From positions 806,001 through 870,000 of the forward strand of contig NZ_CP171363.1 in NCBI RefSeq assembly GCF_046523945.1: 64,000 nt of DNA. The letters are read 5' to 3'. Positions 22,008 through 30,273 of this stretch are shown piece by piece. The translations under genes and the position numbers were made by a program. The DNA comes from Faucicola mancuniensis (lineage in GTDB: Bacteria; Pseudomonadota; Gammaproteobacteria; Pseudomonadales; Moraxellaceae). The stretch's first letter is position 1, and every line of letters starts with the position of its first letter. A model generated the notes under the pieces. It had not been told where the DNA came from, did no database searches, and saw nothing but the letters and a program-made list of their open reading frames with translations.

Positions 22008-22817
22008 TTAGCTTTCGTATAATTTGGCTTTTTCCCAAAGTTTATCCATTTCTTCAAGGCTTGATGTTTCGGGGGTTTTGCCGATTTTTTCAAGCTCATC
22101 TTCAATGAAACCAAAGCGATTTTTAAACTTCATTACAGTCGTCAAAGTCGCTTTTTCGCTGTCAATACCCAATTTACGAGCGACATTGACAAGGGCAAAA
22201 AAGCAATCGCCCAGCTCTTTTTCAATCTCACGTTTTTGCGTATCGGTCGGCTTTTCTCCATCTTTTGGCAAAATTTCTTTGAGTTCGCTGATTTCTTCTT
22301 CCACCTTATCCATCGCAGACGACACATAGTCCCAATCAAAGCCGACTTTATTCGCTGTTTTTTGAATGTCTTGGGCTTGCATGAGTGCCGAGCCTGCTTT
22401 GACAACGTCCAAAATTCGGCGTTTTTTGCCACGTTTTACTTTTTCGGCATTTTCCATCGCTTTGATTTCGTCCCAACGTTGTTTCACATCGGCATCGGTT
22501 TTTAGATTCTCTTTGTCAAAAACGTGTGGGTGTCTGCGAATGAGTTTTTCTTGTAAGGTAAAAATCACGTCCGCCATGTCAAATTTGCCTTGTTCATCAT
22601 ACAAATGGGCGTGAAAAATCACCTGCAACAACACATCGCCAAGCTCGCCTTTGATATCTTCAATCTCGTCTGTTTGTATGGCTTCAACCAGTTCATACGT
22701 TTCTTCTAAGGCGTAAGGAATTAGGCTGTCGTTGGTTTGTTTTTTATCCCAAGGGCAGTCTGTGCGAAGGCGTGCCATTAAGTTCAATAAATCTTGAAAA
22801 TCGTTGGTCGGTTGCAT
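22008..22817 (-). CDS. mazG: Nucleoside triphosphate pyrophosphohydrolase MazG
   Basis: A 269-residue all-alpha NTP pyrophosphatase that hydrolyses NTPs to NMP and PPi and can lower ppGpp-linked toxicity. Two MazG domains are visible. The N-terminal one has CPWDKKQTNDSL and the EExxE-type metal motif EETYELVEAI, then ELGDVLLQVIFHA; the C-terminal one has KVEEEISELKEIL and EKELGDCFFALVNVARKLG. Start MQPTNDF fits. It sits 12 bases downstream of rsuA on the same strand. Confidence 0.93.
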   Translation of the reverse strand: MQPTNDFQDLLNLMARLRTDCPWDKKQTNDSLIPYALEETYELVEAIQTDEIEDIKGELGDVLLQVIFHAHLYDEQGKFDMADVIFTLQEKLIRRHPHVFDKENLKTDADVKQRWDEIKAMENAEKVKRGKKRRILDVVKAGSALMQAQDIQKTANKVGFDWDYVSSAMDKVEEEISELKEILPKDGEKPTDTQKREIEKELGDCFFALVNVARKLGIDSEKATLTTVMKFKNRFGFIEDELEKIGKTPETSSLEEMDKLWEKAKLYES

Positions 22818-22829
22818 ATTTTTTCCAAT

Positions 22830-23534
22830 TTAAAACTGTTCAATTTCTTTATCACTCAAAAACCGACATTCACCTTTTTCCAAGCCATCAAGGGTAATCG
22901 TGCCGATACTCGCTCGGTGCAATTCAACCACTTTATTACCAAAATACGCCATCATGCGTTTGACTTGATGGTATTTGCCTTCGGTCAAAACAAGCGTGGC
23001 ATGCGTTTCATCGCTAAAACTTAGTTCCGCAGGGCGAGTTTTTTCATATTCGCCTTCTAATAAAATCCCTTTTGCGATTTCTTTTATTGCAGTTGCTTGT
23101 TGTTCGTCCGTCATAGGGTCAGCAAGAGTGAGTTCATAGATTTTGGCAACGTGATGTTTTGGACTGGTAACTCGGTGCAAAAAACCGCCATCATCACTCA
23201 AAATCAATGCCCCTGTGGTGTCCACGTCCAATCGCCCTGCAATGCGTAAACTATTCCACTCAGGCACGTCAATCAGCTCGGTAACAATCGGATATTCTTT
23301 TGGGCGAAGCGTACATTCAAAACCTTCAGGCTTGTACAGCAAGATGTAGCGATTGCCTGTCGCCACCGTCAAAGGCTCGCCCGCCCATTCAATTTCGTCA
23401 TTGATTTCATCAACGTGGCGACCGCCGTCTTTGATGATTTCATCATTAACGCTAATTTCGCCACGGTGTAGCACTTTTTTGGCATCGGAGCGTGATAGTT
23501 CTGTGGCTTTGCTTAAAAATTTGTCTAATCTCAT
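22830..23534 (-). CDS. rsuA: 16S rRNA pseudouridine synthase, RsuA family
   Basis: Isomerises a uridine (position 516 in E. coli) of 16S rRNA. The 234 residues comprise an N-terminal S4 RNA-binding domain (RLDKFLSKATELSRSDAKKV) and a catalytic domain with GRLDVDTTGALILSDDG, whose Asp is the nucleophile, followed by KIYELTL and KYHQVKRMMA. The subfamily could also be RluE/RluB-like; length and motifs favour RsuA. It forms a probable operon with mazG. Confidence 0.85.
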   Translation of the reverse strand: MRLDKFLSKATELSRSDAKKVLHRGEISVNDEIIKDGGRHVDEINDEIEWAGEPLTVATGNRYILLYKPEGFECTLRPKEYPIVTELIDVPEWNSLRIAGRLDVDTTGALILSDDGGFLHRVTSPKHHVAKIYELTLADPMTDEQQATAIKEIAKGILLEGEYEKTRPAELSFSDETHATLVLTEGKYHQVKRMMAYFGNKVVELHRASIGTITLDGLEKGECRFLSDKEIEQF

Positions 23535-23656
23535 GTTTTACCTTGTTTTGCAAACTTTTTAAAATAAAAGCTATTTTAACATGATTGCCAAATGTTTGAT
23601 AAAATATTATGATGTTGTTGTGAAAATGATAACAATTTTTAGCAAAAGGAAAAATC

Positions 23657-24199
23657 TTGTCAAACATTCAAGAACTTATCAATCAATTACCGCCAGAATT
23701 ATTGCCGTATAAAGACAAAATTTTGGCAACCATTAAGCCTGTTATCAATATTGATTTGTCAAAATCTGATAAATTAACCATTTATTCAAGTAAATTTGGT
23801 GGCAAGCCCTATTTGCCCAAAGAAATGGATTATCCAACAAAATCAGACAGCACGCCACTTGTCTTGCTCGCTCAAATTAACCTTGCTGATGTAGCAGTAA
23901 ATGACCAATTACCAAAACAAGGTATATTGTCATTCTTCATTGCAGGTGATGACTTGTATGGACTTGACTTTGATAATAGGTTAAATCAAGATGACTTTAG
24001 GGGTTTATATTTTGAAAATATCATTACCGATGAAAGCCAAGTTTGGCAAGACTTTAGCGAAATTGACAAAAAGATTCATACAAGCGAAGATTACGAAATC
24101 ATGTGGGGCGATAGTGACGTGGGTAATTTCTTTATTCACCCAGATGATTTAAAAAATAAAGATTTTAGCAAAGTTTTGTACAATTATGATTGTTATTAA
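23657..24199 (+). CDS. DUF1963 (YwqG-like) protein, short form
   Basis: The 180-residue cytosolic protein shows the DUF1963 pattern: FGGKPYLPKEMDYP near the N-terminus, PLVLLAQINLADV, GILSFFIAGDDLYGLDFD, and a C-terminal WGDSDVGNFFIHPDDLKNKD. Family members are usually about 250 residues, and the segment between the FENIITDESQVW region and the end looks shortened by roughly 60-80 residues, so this may be an internal-deletion variant. The start is TTG at 23657, preceded by AAAGGAAAAAT. The function of the family is unknown. Confidence 0.6.
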   Translation: MSNIQELINQLPPELLPYKDKILATIKPVINIDLSKSDKLTIYSSKFGGKPYLPKEMDYPTKSDSTPLVLLAQINLADVAVNDQLPKQGILSFFIAGDDLYGLDFDNRLNQDDFRGLYFENIITDESQVWQDFSEIDKKIHTSEDYEIMWGDSDVGNFFIHPDDLKNKDFSKVLYNYDCY

Positions 24200-24210
24200 G
24201 TTATAAATTA

Positions 24211-24813
24211 ATGAGTTACTTTACCTTATCCGCCCCTTGCCAAGCCGTTTTGGAAATCAAAAAAAGCGAATTTCTCGCCTTTGCCTATCCGATAGACAGC
24301 CGTGAACAAATCATGTTCCACGTGGAACAATTACGCCAAAAATACCCAGACGCTCGCCACGTCTGCTACGGCTACATTATCGGCAACCCAAGCAACACCA
24401 CATCGGCAGGTTTTGACGATGACGGCGAACCAAACGGCACGGCTGGCAGACCGATTTTAAACGTCTTGCAACACAAAGCCATTGGCAACTGCCTTGTTGC
24501 GGTGGTGCGGTATTTTGGCGGAATAAAACTTGGGGCGGGCGGGCTAACTCGTGCCTATTCACAAGCCACGCAAATGGCGGTGGATAACATGACGTTAAGC
24601 GAATTTGTGCCAAAATCTGTTGTCAAAGTGGCAACGGATTTTGCTAATGAATCGTTCGTCCGTCATATCATTGATGGCTTGGGGGCGACTGTGGTGTCAG
24701 TGGATTATGCCAAAAATGTCATATTATCGGTAGAAATTGCCGAAAAAGATATAACCAATTTAACCGAAAAAATCGGTTTTTATGGCAAATTATTACTTGA
24801 ACAAGATGATTAA
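24211..24813 (+). CDS. yigZ: YigZ/IMPACT-family protein
   Basis: The 200-residue protein has the UPF0029/Impact N-terminal domain (KKSEFLAFAYPIDSREQ, then DARHVCYGYIIG, DDDGEPNGTAGRPIL and RYFGGIKLGAGGLTRAY) and a small C-terminal alpha/beta domain. Its proposed role is regulatory, linked to translation or nucleotide binding; it is not settled. ATG 24211 was chosen over an in-frame TTG at 24190 that would overlap the preceding gene. A parS-like palindrome lies inside the coding sequence. Confidence 0.85.
   Translation: MSYFTLSAPCQAVLEIKKSEFLAFAYPIDSREQIMFHVEQLRQKYPDARHVCYGYIIGNPSNTTSAGFDDDGEPNGTAGRPILNVLQHKAIGNCLVAVVRYFGGIKLGAGGLTRAYSQATQMAVDNMTLSEFVPKSVVKVATDFANESFVRHIIDGLGATVVSVDYAKNVILSVEIAEKDITNLTEKIGFYGKLLLEQDD
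24314..24329. promoter_or_regulatory. parS-like ParB-binding site 1
   Basis: TGTTCCACGTGGAACA is a perfect 16-bp palindrome and matches the pseudomonad form of the chromosomal parS consensus (TGTTYCACGTGRAACA). It lies inside yigZ; parS sites are often intragenic and lie near oriC. ParB itself is not in the window. Confidence 0.7.
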
Positions 24814-24924
24814 TACCAATTTTTTTTGAAAAAATTTTGTGATAAATGTCAAAATCGGTTAAAATAGTACAAGTGTAAACTAAATTTTTACATTTATTTT
24901 TATCCATCAACACAAGTTTTTATT

Positions 24925-25914
24925 ATGCCAAATTTACATCAATTGCCTTTAACGCCTTTTCGTCCGCCTTTTTGGTTAAAAAATCCGCATTTACAAACGA
25001 TTTTACCAAAGTTTGTCAAACAACCAAAACCCAACTATCAACGAGAGTTGCATTTGGACAGCTCGGGCAATTCACAGATTGCGTACGATTTTGTGTTTAG
25101 CAACAGCGACCATACGCCCAATTTGCACAGACCTTTGGCGGTGATGTTTCACGGCTTAGAAGGCAGTAGCGAAAGCCATTACGCCCAATCATTCGCCAAT
25201 GGGGCGGTGCGACATGGCTTTGATGCGGTGGTGGTGCATTATCGTGGCTGTGGCGGTGTCAAAAATCCGCACGAACACGACTACAACGCAGGCGACACAG
25301 CTGAAGTCCATCATGTGTTAAATGTTCTCAAACAGCGTTACGAACGTTTGGTCGCCATTGGCGTGTCGCTCGGTGGGAATATGCTTGGCAAATATATGGG
25401 CGAATATGGCGAGCGTGCGGTGTGTGATGGTGCGGTGGTTGCGTCTGCCCCTGTGGATTTGGCATCTTCGGCGGTATCTATGCACCGTTTTGTGGCTCGC
25501 CATGTCTATACGCCTTATTTGTTAAAATCCTTGCTTATCAAAGCCGAAGAAAAAATCAGCGAGCCTGACACTTTGGCAAAACTCAAAACTATCAAAACCT
25601 TGGATAAATTTGACGACCTTTACACCGCCCCACGCCATGGCTACAGCACAGGCGAAAACTACTACAAAACCGCCTCTGCCCTACCTGTGTTAAAAAATAT
25701 CTGCAAACCGACCTTAATTATCACGGCAAAAGACGACCCATTTTTGGGAAAAATCGCCCATCAAAATGACATCTCTAGCCAAGTCCGCTTGTTATACAGT
25801 CAATGTGGCGGTCATATTGGCTTTTTACGATTTGACAAAAAAACCAAGCGTTTTGACAACACTTGGCTATCGGATACCGCTTTTGACTTTTTTAAATGGG
25901 TGGAAAAAGTTTAA
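24925..25914 (+). CDS. yheT: YheT-family alpha/beta hydrolase
   Basis: A 329-residue serine hydrolase of the AB-hydrolase-4 (YheT/ABHD1-3) family. Seen: PPFWLKNPHLQTILP near the N-terminus, HGLEGSSESHYAQ oxyanion region, YRGCGG, the nucleophile elbow GVSLGGN with Ser148, a late Asp in TAKDDPFLG and a His in CGGHIGFL. The substrate is unknown; lipid esters are likely from relatives. It stands alone, with the start at the ATG after a weak ribosome site. Confidence 0.85.
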   Translation: MPNLHQLPLTPFRPPFWLKNPHLQTILPKFVKQPKPNYQRELHLDSSGNSQIAYDFVFSNSDHTPNLHRPLAVMFHGLEGSSESHYAQSFANGAVRHGFDAVVVHYRGCGGVKNPHEHDYNAGDTAEVHHVLNVLKQRYERLVAIGVSLGGNMLGKYMGEYGERAVCDGAVVASAPVDLASSAVSMHRFVARHVYTPYLLKSLLIKAEEKISEPDTLAKLKTIKTLDKFDDLYTAPRHGYSTGENYYKTASALPVLKNICKPTLIITAKDDPFLGKIAHQNDISSQVRLLYSQCGGHIGFLRFDKKTKRFDNTWLSDTAFDFFKWVEKV

Positions 25915-25927
25915 CGGCTAAAAAAAA

Positions 25928-26431
25928 TTAATCCAAAAATTGCCCACAACAGCGTTTGTATTTCTCACCACTTCCGCACGGACAAGGCGTTTTTTGGCTA
26001 ATATTTAGCGGTACAGTTGGGTCGAGAAAATACCACTTTTATTCGCTATCTTTACCAATTTTGACAAAAGTGGACAATTCATGATGGCAATCTGTCCCAT
26101 CTGCCGTATGAAACAAGGCTTTAAACTCAACTTGGGCGTGGCGTTTGCCAAGTTTTGGCGTGTGTTTGACAACTTCTAGCCCTACCCAATCGGTTTGTTT
26201 TGCCCAGTCGCTAATCGCTTGCACGTTAAGCAAATGTTGCTCAAAAGGGGCTGTGGTTTTGACAATATAGTCAATATTTTGCCAAACAAATGCCGAGTAG
26301 CGAGACCGCATGAGCTGTTCTGCGGTCGTGGGTGCGGTGGTTTGGTTGTGAAACGGCTCACAACAATCTTGATAATTTTGGGTGGATTGACAAGGGTTTG
26401 AAACTGCTTCTTGAAATCTAACCAAATCCAT
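25928..26431 (-). pseudogene. ychJ: YchJ/SEC-C family protein interrupted by one stop codon
   Basis: From 26431 the frame gives 130 residues of a YchJ protein (EQLMRSRYSAFVWQNIDYI, DWVGLEVVKH) and stops at TAA, 26039-26041. In the same frame, with no shift, the rest of the family follows at once: KWYFLDPTVPLN, then the SEC-C zinc motif TPCPCGSGEKYKRCCGQF, ending at TAA 25928-25930. E. coli YchJ is continuous here (NGQWYY). A single nonsense change therefore removes the C-terminal zinc motif. The first, N-terminal Cys motif is also degenerate. An IS607-type remnant lies just upstream. Confidence 0.8.
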
Positions 26432-26457
26432 CTTAGAATATCCAAATAAATAGATTA

Positions 26458-26583
26458 ATTAGTATCAACGAAGCATCAAAACAACTAGGTGTATCTATCT
26501 CAACATTACGCAGATGGGACGAAAGTAGCATGCTTATTGCCCAAAGAACGCCAAAAGGACACAGACGTTACGATAAGTACTAG
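26458..26583 (+). pseudogene. IS607 TnpA stub (MerR-like HTH only)
   Basis: Reading from 26458 gives INEASKQLGVSISTLRRWD, then AQRTPKGHRRYDKY and a TAG stop at 26581. This is the MerR-like helix-turn-helix that starts IS607 serine recombinases. No start codon remains in frame and the catalytic serine-recombinase domain that should follow is gone. The TAG lies 1 base before the tnpB ATG. Confidence 0.75.
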
Positions 26584-26584
26584 A

Positions 26585-27743
26585 ATGACCCTAATACGTG
26601 GACACATCATCGCCCTAGACCCAACTGACAAACAAGCCACCTATTTTGCAAAGGCTTGCGGTGTAGCCCGTCTTGCCTATAACTGGGCATTAGATAATTG
26701 GCAAAAACAATACCAAGCCGATAAAACTTATCGTGATGAATGCTTGAAAAATGGCATAGAAATTGATGAAACCAAACTTAACAAACCATCACAAGGCAAA
26801 CTTAGAAAACAACTAAATAGCATAAAAAGACAACAATTCCCCTTTATGCTCGAAGTAACCAAATGTAGCCCACAACTTGCCATTATGCAATTGGGTGATG
26901 CTTTTAAACGCTTTTTTAAAGGCGAAAGCAAATACCCACAATTTCGTAAAAAAGGCACGCATGATAGATTTAGTCTATCCAAACGACCAATTTAGAATAG
27001 ACGGCAAACGCATAAAAATCCCTAATTTAGGCTGGGTTAAAATGCGTGAAAACTTGCGTTTACAAGGCAAAATCCTATCCGCCAAAATCTTTAAACAAGG
27101 CGGTAAATGGTTTGTATCGGTTGTGGCTGAATTACAAGACATCATCAAACCACAACCCAAAACAGACAAACAAGTTGGTATTGATTTAGGCATTACAGAC
27201 CTTGCCACCTTGTCAAATGGCGAAAAAATCCAAGCACCAAAACCATTAAAAAACAAACTCAAACAGCTAAGACGATTGAATAAAAGTTTAAGCCGAAAAC
27301 AAAAAGGCTCAAAAAACCGTGAAAAGGCAAAAACCAAGCTATCACGGCTACACTTTAAAATCAGTTGTATTCGTAAAGACTTTACGCACAAATTAACATC
27401 AAATTTGGTAAAACGATTTGAGACAATTTGTATTGAAAACCTAAATGTAAAAGGCATGGTAAAGAATAAAAAACTTAGCTGTACGATTAATGATTTGGGT
27501 TTTTACGAATTTAAAAGGCAACTGATTTATAAAGCGAACCAATGGGGCAAGACCATTAAAGAGTTAGACCGCTTTTATCCATCAAGTAAAACCTGTTCAT
27601 GTTGTGGCTTTATCATGGATAAAGCAAATTTGACACTGGCTGTCAGATATTGGACTTGCCCTAACTGCAAGACAAGCCATGACCGTGATGTGAATGCGAG
27701 TATTAATATTTTAAATCATGCAACTAAGGTTTTAACCAATTAG
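26585..27743 (+). pseudogene. tnpB: TnpB RNA-guided nuclease gene, frameshifted
   Basis: The first frame runs from ATG 26585 (MTLIRGHIIALDPTDKQ) to a TAG at 26993-26995; the second frame carries the rest to 27743. One base too many in the AAA at 26981-26983 explains the break: removing one A joins RFSLS to NDQFRIDGK. The second part keeps RuvC motifs (GIDLGITDLA with Asp; CIENLNVKGM with Glu; DRDVNASINI with Asp) and a four-cysteine zinc ribbon (CSCCG, CPNCK). TnpB cuts DNA guided by an RNA from the element's right end. As read it is inactive unless the frame is restored. Confidence 0.8.
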
Positions 27744-27852
27744 CCGTAAGTTCTACGGTGATAGCCTATGGAGTTGATGTAAGTCTTAAGTCAAATGACA
27801 AGAGCAAACAACGTTGAAGTAGGAAGAAAACGCTAAAATTGCTCTTGGGTAG
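27744..27852 (+). ncRNA. Possible omega-RNA (TnpB guide RNA scaffold)
   Basis: Right after tnpB come a hairpin (CCGTA, 27744-27748, with TACGG, 27754-27758) and, further on, an 8-bp stem AAGAGCAA (27800-27807) with TTGCTCTT (27839-27846) enclosing GTAGGAAGAAAACG, ending GGGTAG. This layout matches the 3' ends of IS605/IS607 tnpB loci where the guide scaffold is encoded. The guide would then be the host sequence from about 27853. Inferred from position and folding only. Confidence 0.45.
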
Positions 27853-27921
27853 ATTTAGGTAAGTTTTTTGGAACGGCAAAGATGATTTTTCATAGTGTGA
27901 TAAAAGAAATAAATTGATGAT

Positions 27922-28311
27922 TTAATAAGCCTTTTTTAGCTTGCGAACATAGCTCAAAGACATCATGATTGCCAACGGATAACCGAGCCAACGTAAAGGA
28001 TTCAGCCAAATTCGCCATGTTGGTAAATCTTGCCATTTTTGAATTTTATTTAGCAAATAGTCTTTATCATATCCCCAATCAGGAATTATTGGGAAAAATA
28101 CAAACATAAATGGAATGACAGACACAAACGCCAATAGCACATCATTTACTATCGGTTTCACATCTTGCCAGTTTGGGTAATGTTGCTGAATTTTTTGGAT
28201 ATATTGGGGAAACTCATCTTTTCCTAGCCCAATCTCCGTCCAAGACATACTCACATAATCCCAAATGAGCCAGCGTTTTTCCAGTTCTTGCGTGCTAAAT
28301 TGCGGATTCAT
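27922..28311 (-). CDS. Uncharacterised protein with a hydrophobic centre
   Basis: 129 residues, not recognised with certainty. The N-terminal third is polar with many aromatic residues (RWLIWDYVSMSWTEIGLG). The centre, about 59-76 (VLLAFVSVIPFMFVFFPI), could be a membrane helix; then comes WGYDKDYLLNKI. A second weaker hydrophobic stretch lies near the C-terminus (YPLAIMMSLSYV) before a basic end (RKLKK). The pattern recalls DUF7079-type proteins but this is tentative. It lies downstream of mpl on the same strand, 41 bases before it in map order. Confidence 0.55.
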   Translation of the reverse strand: MNPQFSTQELEKRWLIWDYVSMSWTEIGLGKDEFPQYIQKIQQHYPNWQDVKPIVNDVLLAFVSVIPFMFVFFPIIPDWGYDKDYLLNKIQKWQDLPTWRIWLNPLRWLGYPLAIMMSLSYVRKLKKAY

Positions 28312-28351
28312 TATTTGCCTTTGCGTGGTTTAATTTGATGATTAATCAATC

Positions 28352-29773
28352 TTAATTTTGTAACGCTTTAACTAGTTTACCATGAATTCCTTCAAAACCG
28401 CCATTTGACATGATAATTACCGCATCATCATTGCCGATATTTTGGGCGATATGATTAATAATCTCATCGGTAGAAGTCATCACCGTTTGATTTTTTGCCC
28501 CATTAATCGCATTTTCAACCGACCAATCCAAATTGGCAGGTTGATACCAAATCACATGGTCGGCAAGGCTTGCTGATGGTGCAAGTAGCCCTTGATGCGT
28601 GCCAAGTTTCATCGTGTTAGAACGTGGCTCAATCACCGCCCAAATTTTGCGGTTTGGATTGGGTGAAAATCGTTTTTTTGCACCGTCAAGCGTGGTTTCA
28701 ATGGCAGTTGGGTGGTGGGCAAAATCGTCATACACTTCAATGTTTTTGCCGTCTTTATCAATTTTGCCAACGAGTTCCATACGGCGTTTTATCCCTGCAA
28801 AATTTGATAAGGCTTCGCACGCTTTTTCCACACTTACGCCCACGTTGTAGGCGGAGGCGATTGCCACAAGTCCGTTGTTTACGCTGTGCAGTCCGCTCAT
28901 TGACCAGTTTACTGTGCCTGTATTTTCACCATGTTTCACGTGGAACATTGAGCCGTCTTCTTGAACCAATTCGGCTTGCCAGTCGCTGTTGTCATTCAAA
29001 CTGGTTCGCCAAATTGGTGTCCAGCACCCTTTTTTGATGGTGTCTTCAAGGCTTTGAGTGTCTTTTGGCATGATGATTTTGCCATTTGACGGTATCATGC
29101 GTACCATGTGGTGAAATTGGGTTTGAATGGCTTCCAAATTGGCAAAAATGTCAGCGTGGTCGTATTCTAGGTTGTTTAAAATGGCGGTGGTTGGACGATA
29201 ATGGACAAATTTTGAGCGTTTATCAAAAAACGCACTGTCGTATTCGTCCGCTTCAATGACAAAATAACCTTCGCCTGTTTCGTCCGCATTTTTGCCAAGA
29301 TATGAGCTGTGTTTAAAGGCGTTTTGCAAGCGTTCATCCTGTGTATTTACCAGTGGCACACCGCCAATCAAAAAGCCTGTGTCAATACCCGCATATTGCA
29401 AAATCCACGCAAGCATGGTGGTTGTGGTGGTTTTGCCGTGCGTGCCTGCGACCGCCAAAACGTGGCGATATTGCAAAACGTGTTCTGCCAAAAACTGCGG
29501 CCCTGATGTATAAGGAATACGGTTATTTAGCATATATTCCACCGCTTCAATACCACGTTTCATGGCGTTGCCGACAATCACAAGCTCTGGGGCAGGCTGT
29601 AAGTGCGTGGCAGAATAGCCTTGCATAATCTCAACGCCTGCATTTTCTAGCTGAGTGGACATGGGCGGATAGACGTTGGCGTCCGAACCTGTAACCGTGT
29701 GTCCCAAATCACGAGCAAGCAGGGCAAGTGACCCCATAAACGTACCGCAAATACCAAGAATGTGAATGTGCAT
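28352..29773 (-). CDS. mpl: UDP-MurNAc : L-Ala-gamma-D-Glu-meso-DAP ligase
   Basis: A peptidoglycan-recycling Mur ligase of 473 residues that joins recycled tripeptide to UDP-N-acetylmuramate. Seen: the N-terminal HILGICGTFMGSLALLARDLG, the ATP loop AVAGTHGKTTTT, the central EADEYDSAFFDKRSKF and DDFAHHPTAI. A parS-like site is inside it, and its ribosome site lies in the 3' arm of a terminator-like hairpin (29779-29804). Confidence 0.94.
   Translation of the reverse strand: MHIHILGICGTFMGSLALLARDLGHTVTGSDANVYPPMSTQLENAGVEIMQGYSATHLQPAPELVIVGNAMKRGIEAVEYMLNNRIPYTSGPQFLAEHVLQYRHVLAVAGTHGKTTTTTMLAWILQYAGIDTGFLIGGVPLVNTQDERLQNAFKHSSYLGKNADETGEGYFVIEADEYDSAFFDKRSKFVHYRPTTAILNNLEYDHADIFANLEAIQTQFHHMVRMIPSNGKIIMPKDTQSLEDTIKKGCWTPIWRTSLNDNSDWQAELVQEDGSMFHVKHGENTGTVNWSMSGLHSVNNGLVAIASAYNVGVSVEKACEALSNFAGIKRRMELVGKIDKDGKNIEVYDDFAHHPTAIETTLDGAKKRFSPNPNRKIWAVIEPRSNTMKLGTHQGLLAPSASLADHVIWYQPANLDWSVENAINGAKNQTVMTSTDEIINHIAQNIGNDDAVIIMSNGGFEGIHGKLVKALQN
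28932..28947. promoter_or_regulatory. parS-like ParB-binding site 2
   Basis: TGTTTCACGTGGAACA differs from a perfect palindrome at one symmetric pair and fits the parS consensus TGTTYCACGTGRAACA at every position. It lies inside mpl, about 4.6 kb from site 1. Confidence 0.7.
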
Positions 29774-29778
29774 AAAAA

Positions 29779-29804
29779 ACGCCTTATTTGAATAAATAAG
29801 GCGT
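29779..29804 (-). terminator. Terminator-like hairpin holding the mpl ribosome site
   Basis: On the minus strand ACGCCTTATTT pairs with AAATAAGGCGT around ATTC, and the stem is followed by T5 and then the ATG of mpl. The only Shine-Dalgarno candidate, AAGG, 8 bases before the ATG, is in the 3' arm. It can end transcription of the upstream PepSY-like gene or act as an attenuator of mpl. Confidence 0.65.
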
Positions 29805-29838
29805 ATTTTAACAGATTTTTTAATGATTAAATAAAAAA

Positions 29839-30141
29839 TTAATCATCAATTCTTTCTGACAAAATTTTCAAATCTGGATATGACAATTTGATATCATATT
29901 CTTGATTATTTTTGTAGGCTTCTACGCTCAATGCAGGCTTAAAAAAATGGTCGTCAGCTTCTACATCAACCACTTGATAACCACGTTGTCGCAACATATT
30001 CACCGCTTTTTGTTGCACCGCTGGATAATTTTTGTCTTGATACACTTGACGCTCAATCATATCGTCCCCTGCCATTGCAGAAACGCTGGTAAATAATACA
30101 GGCAATACCGCCAAAGTTGCAATTACTGATTTGTTAAACAT
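29839..30141 (-). CDS. Small secreted PepSY-like protein
   Basis: 100 residues with a clear signal peptide (hydrophobic core ATLAVLPVLFTSV, cleavage near AMA|GDD, residue 24). The mature part has one PepSY-2-type alpha/beta unit: AVQQKAVNMLRQRGYQVVDVEADD followed by ALSVEAYKNNQEYDIKLSYPD. Such proteins are periplasmic and often inhibit proteases or bind ligands, but the role here is unknown. A terminator-like hairpin follows. Upstream of it (30142-30273) only AT-rich promoter-like sequence is seen. Confidence 0.7.
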   Translation of the reverse strand: MFNKSVIATLAVLPVLFTSVSAMAGDDMIERQVYQDKNYPAVQQKAVNMLRQRGYQVVDVEADDHFFKPALSVEAYKNNQEYDIKLSYPDLKILSERIDD

Positions 30142-30273
30142 AATGTTTTCCTCTTGGTTAAATAAAAACGTTAAAATGGATAAAAGATTATCCGTTTAAT
30201 TGATGTGTATAATAAACGATAAATCTTAACGTTATCTTAAGAGAGGAAAAAAAGACAAAAAAATCAGCGTTTT

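Larger units (their letters stand above)
26452..27852 (+). mobile_element. Degenerate IS607-type element (tnpA stub + tnpB + possible omega-RNA)
   Basis: The order is that of the IS607 family: a serine-recombinase gene whose N-terminal HTH is recognisable, overlapping tnpB, and a structured right end. Only the HTH of tnpA remains and tnpB carries a frameshift, so the element cannot move itself. Ends are approximate because IS607 elements lack terminal inverted repeats and target duplications. Confidence 0.7.
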
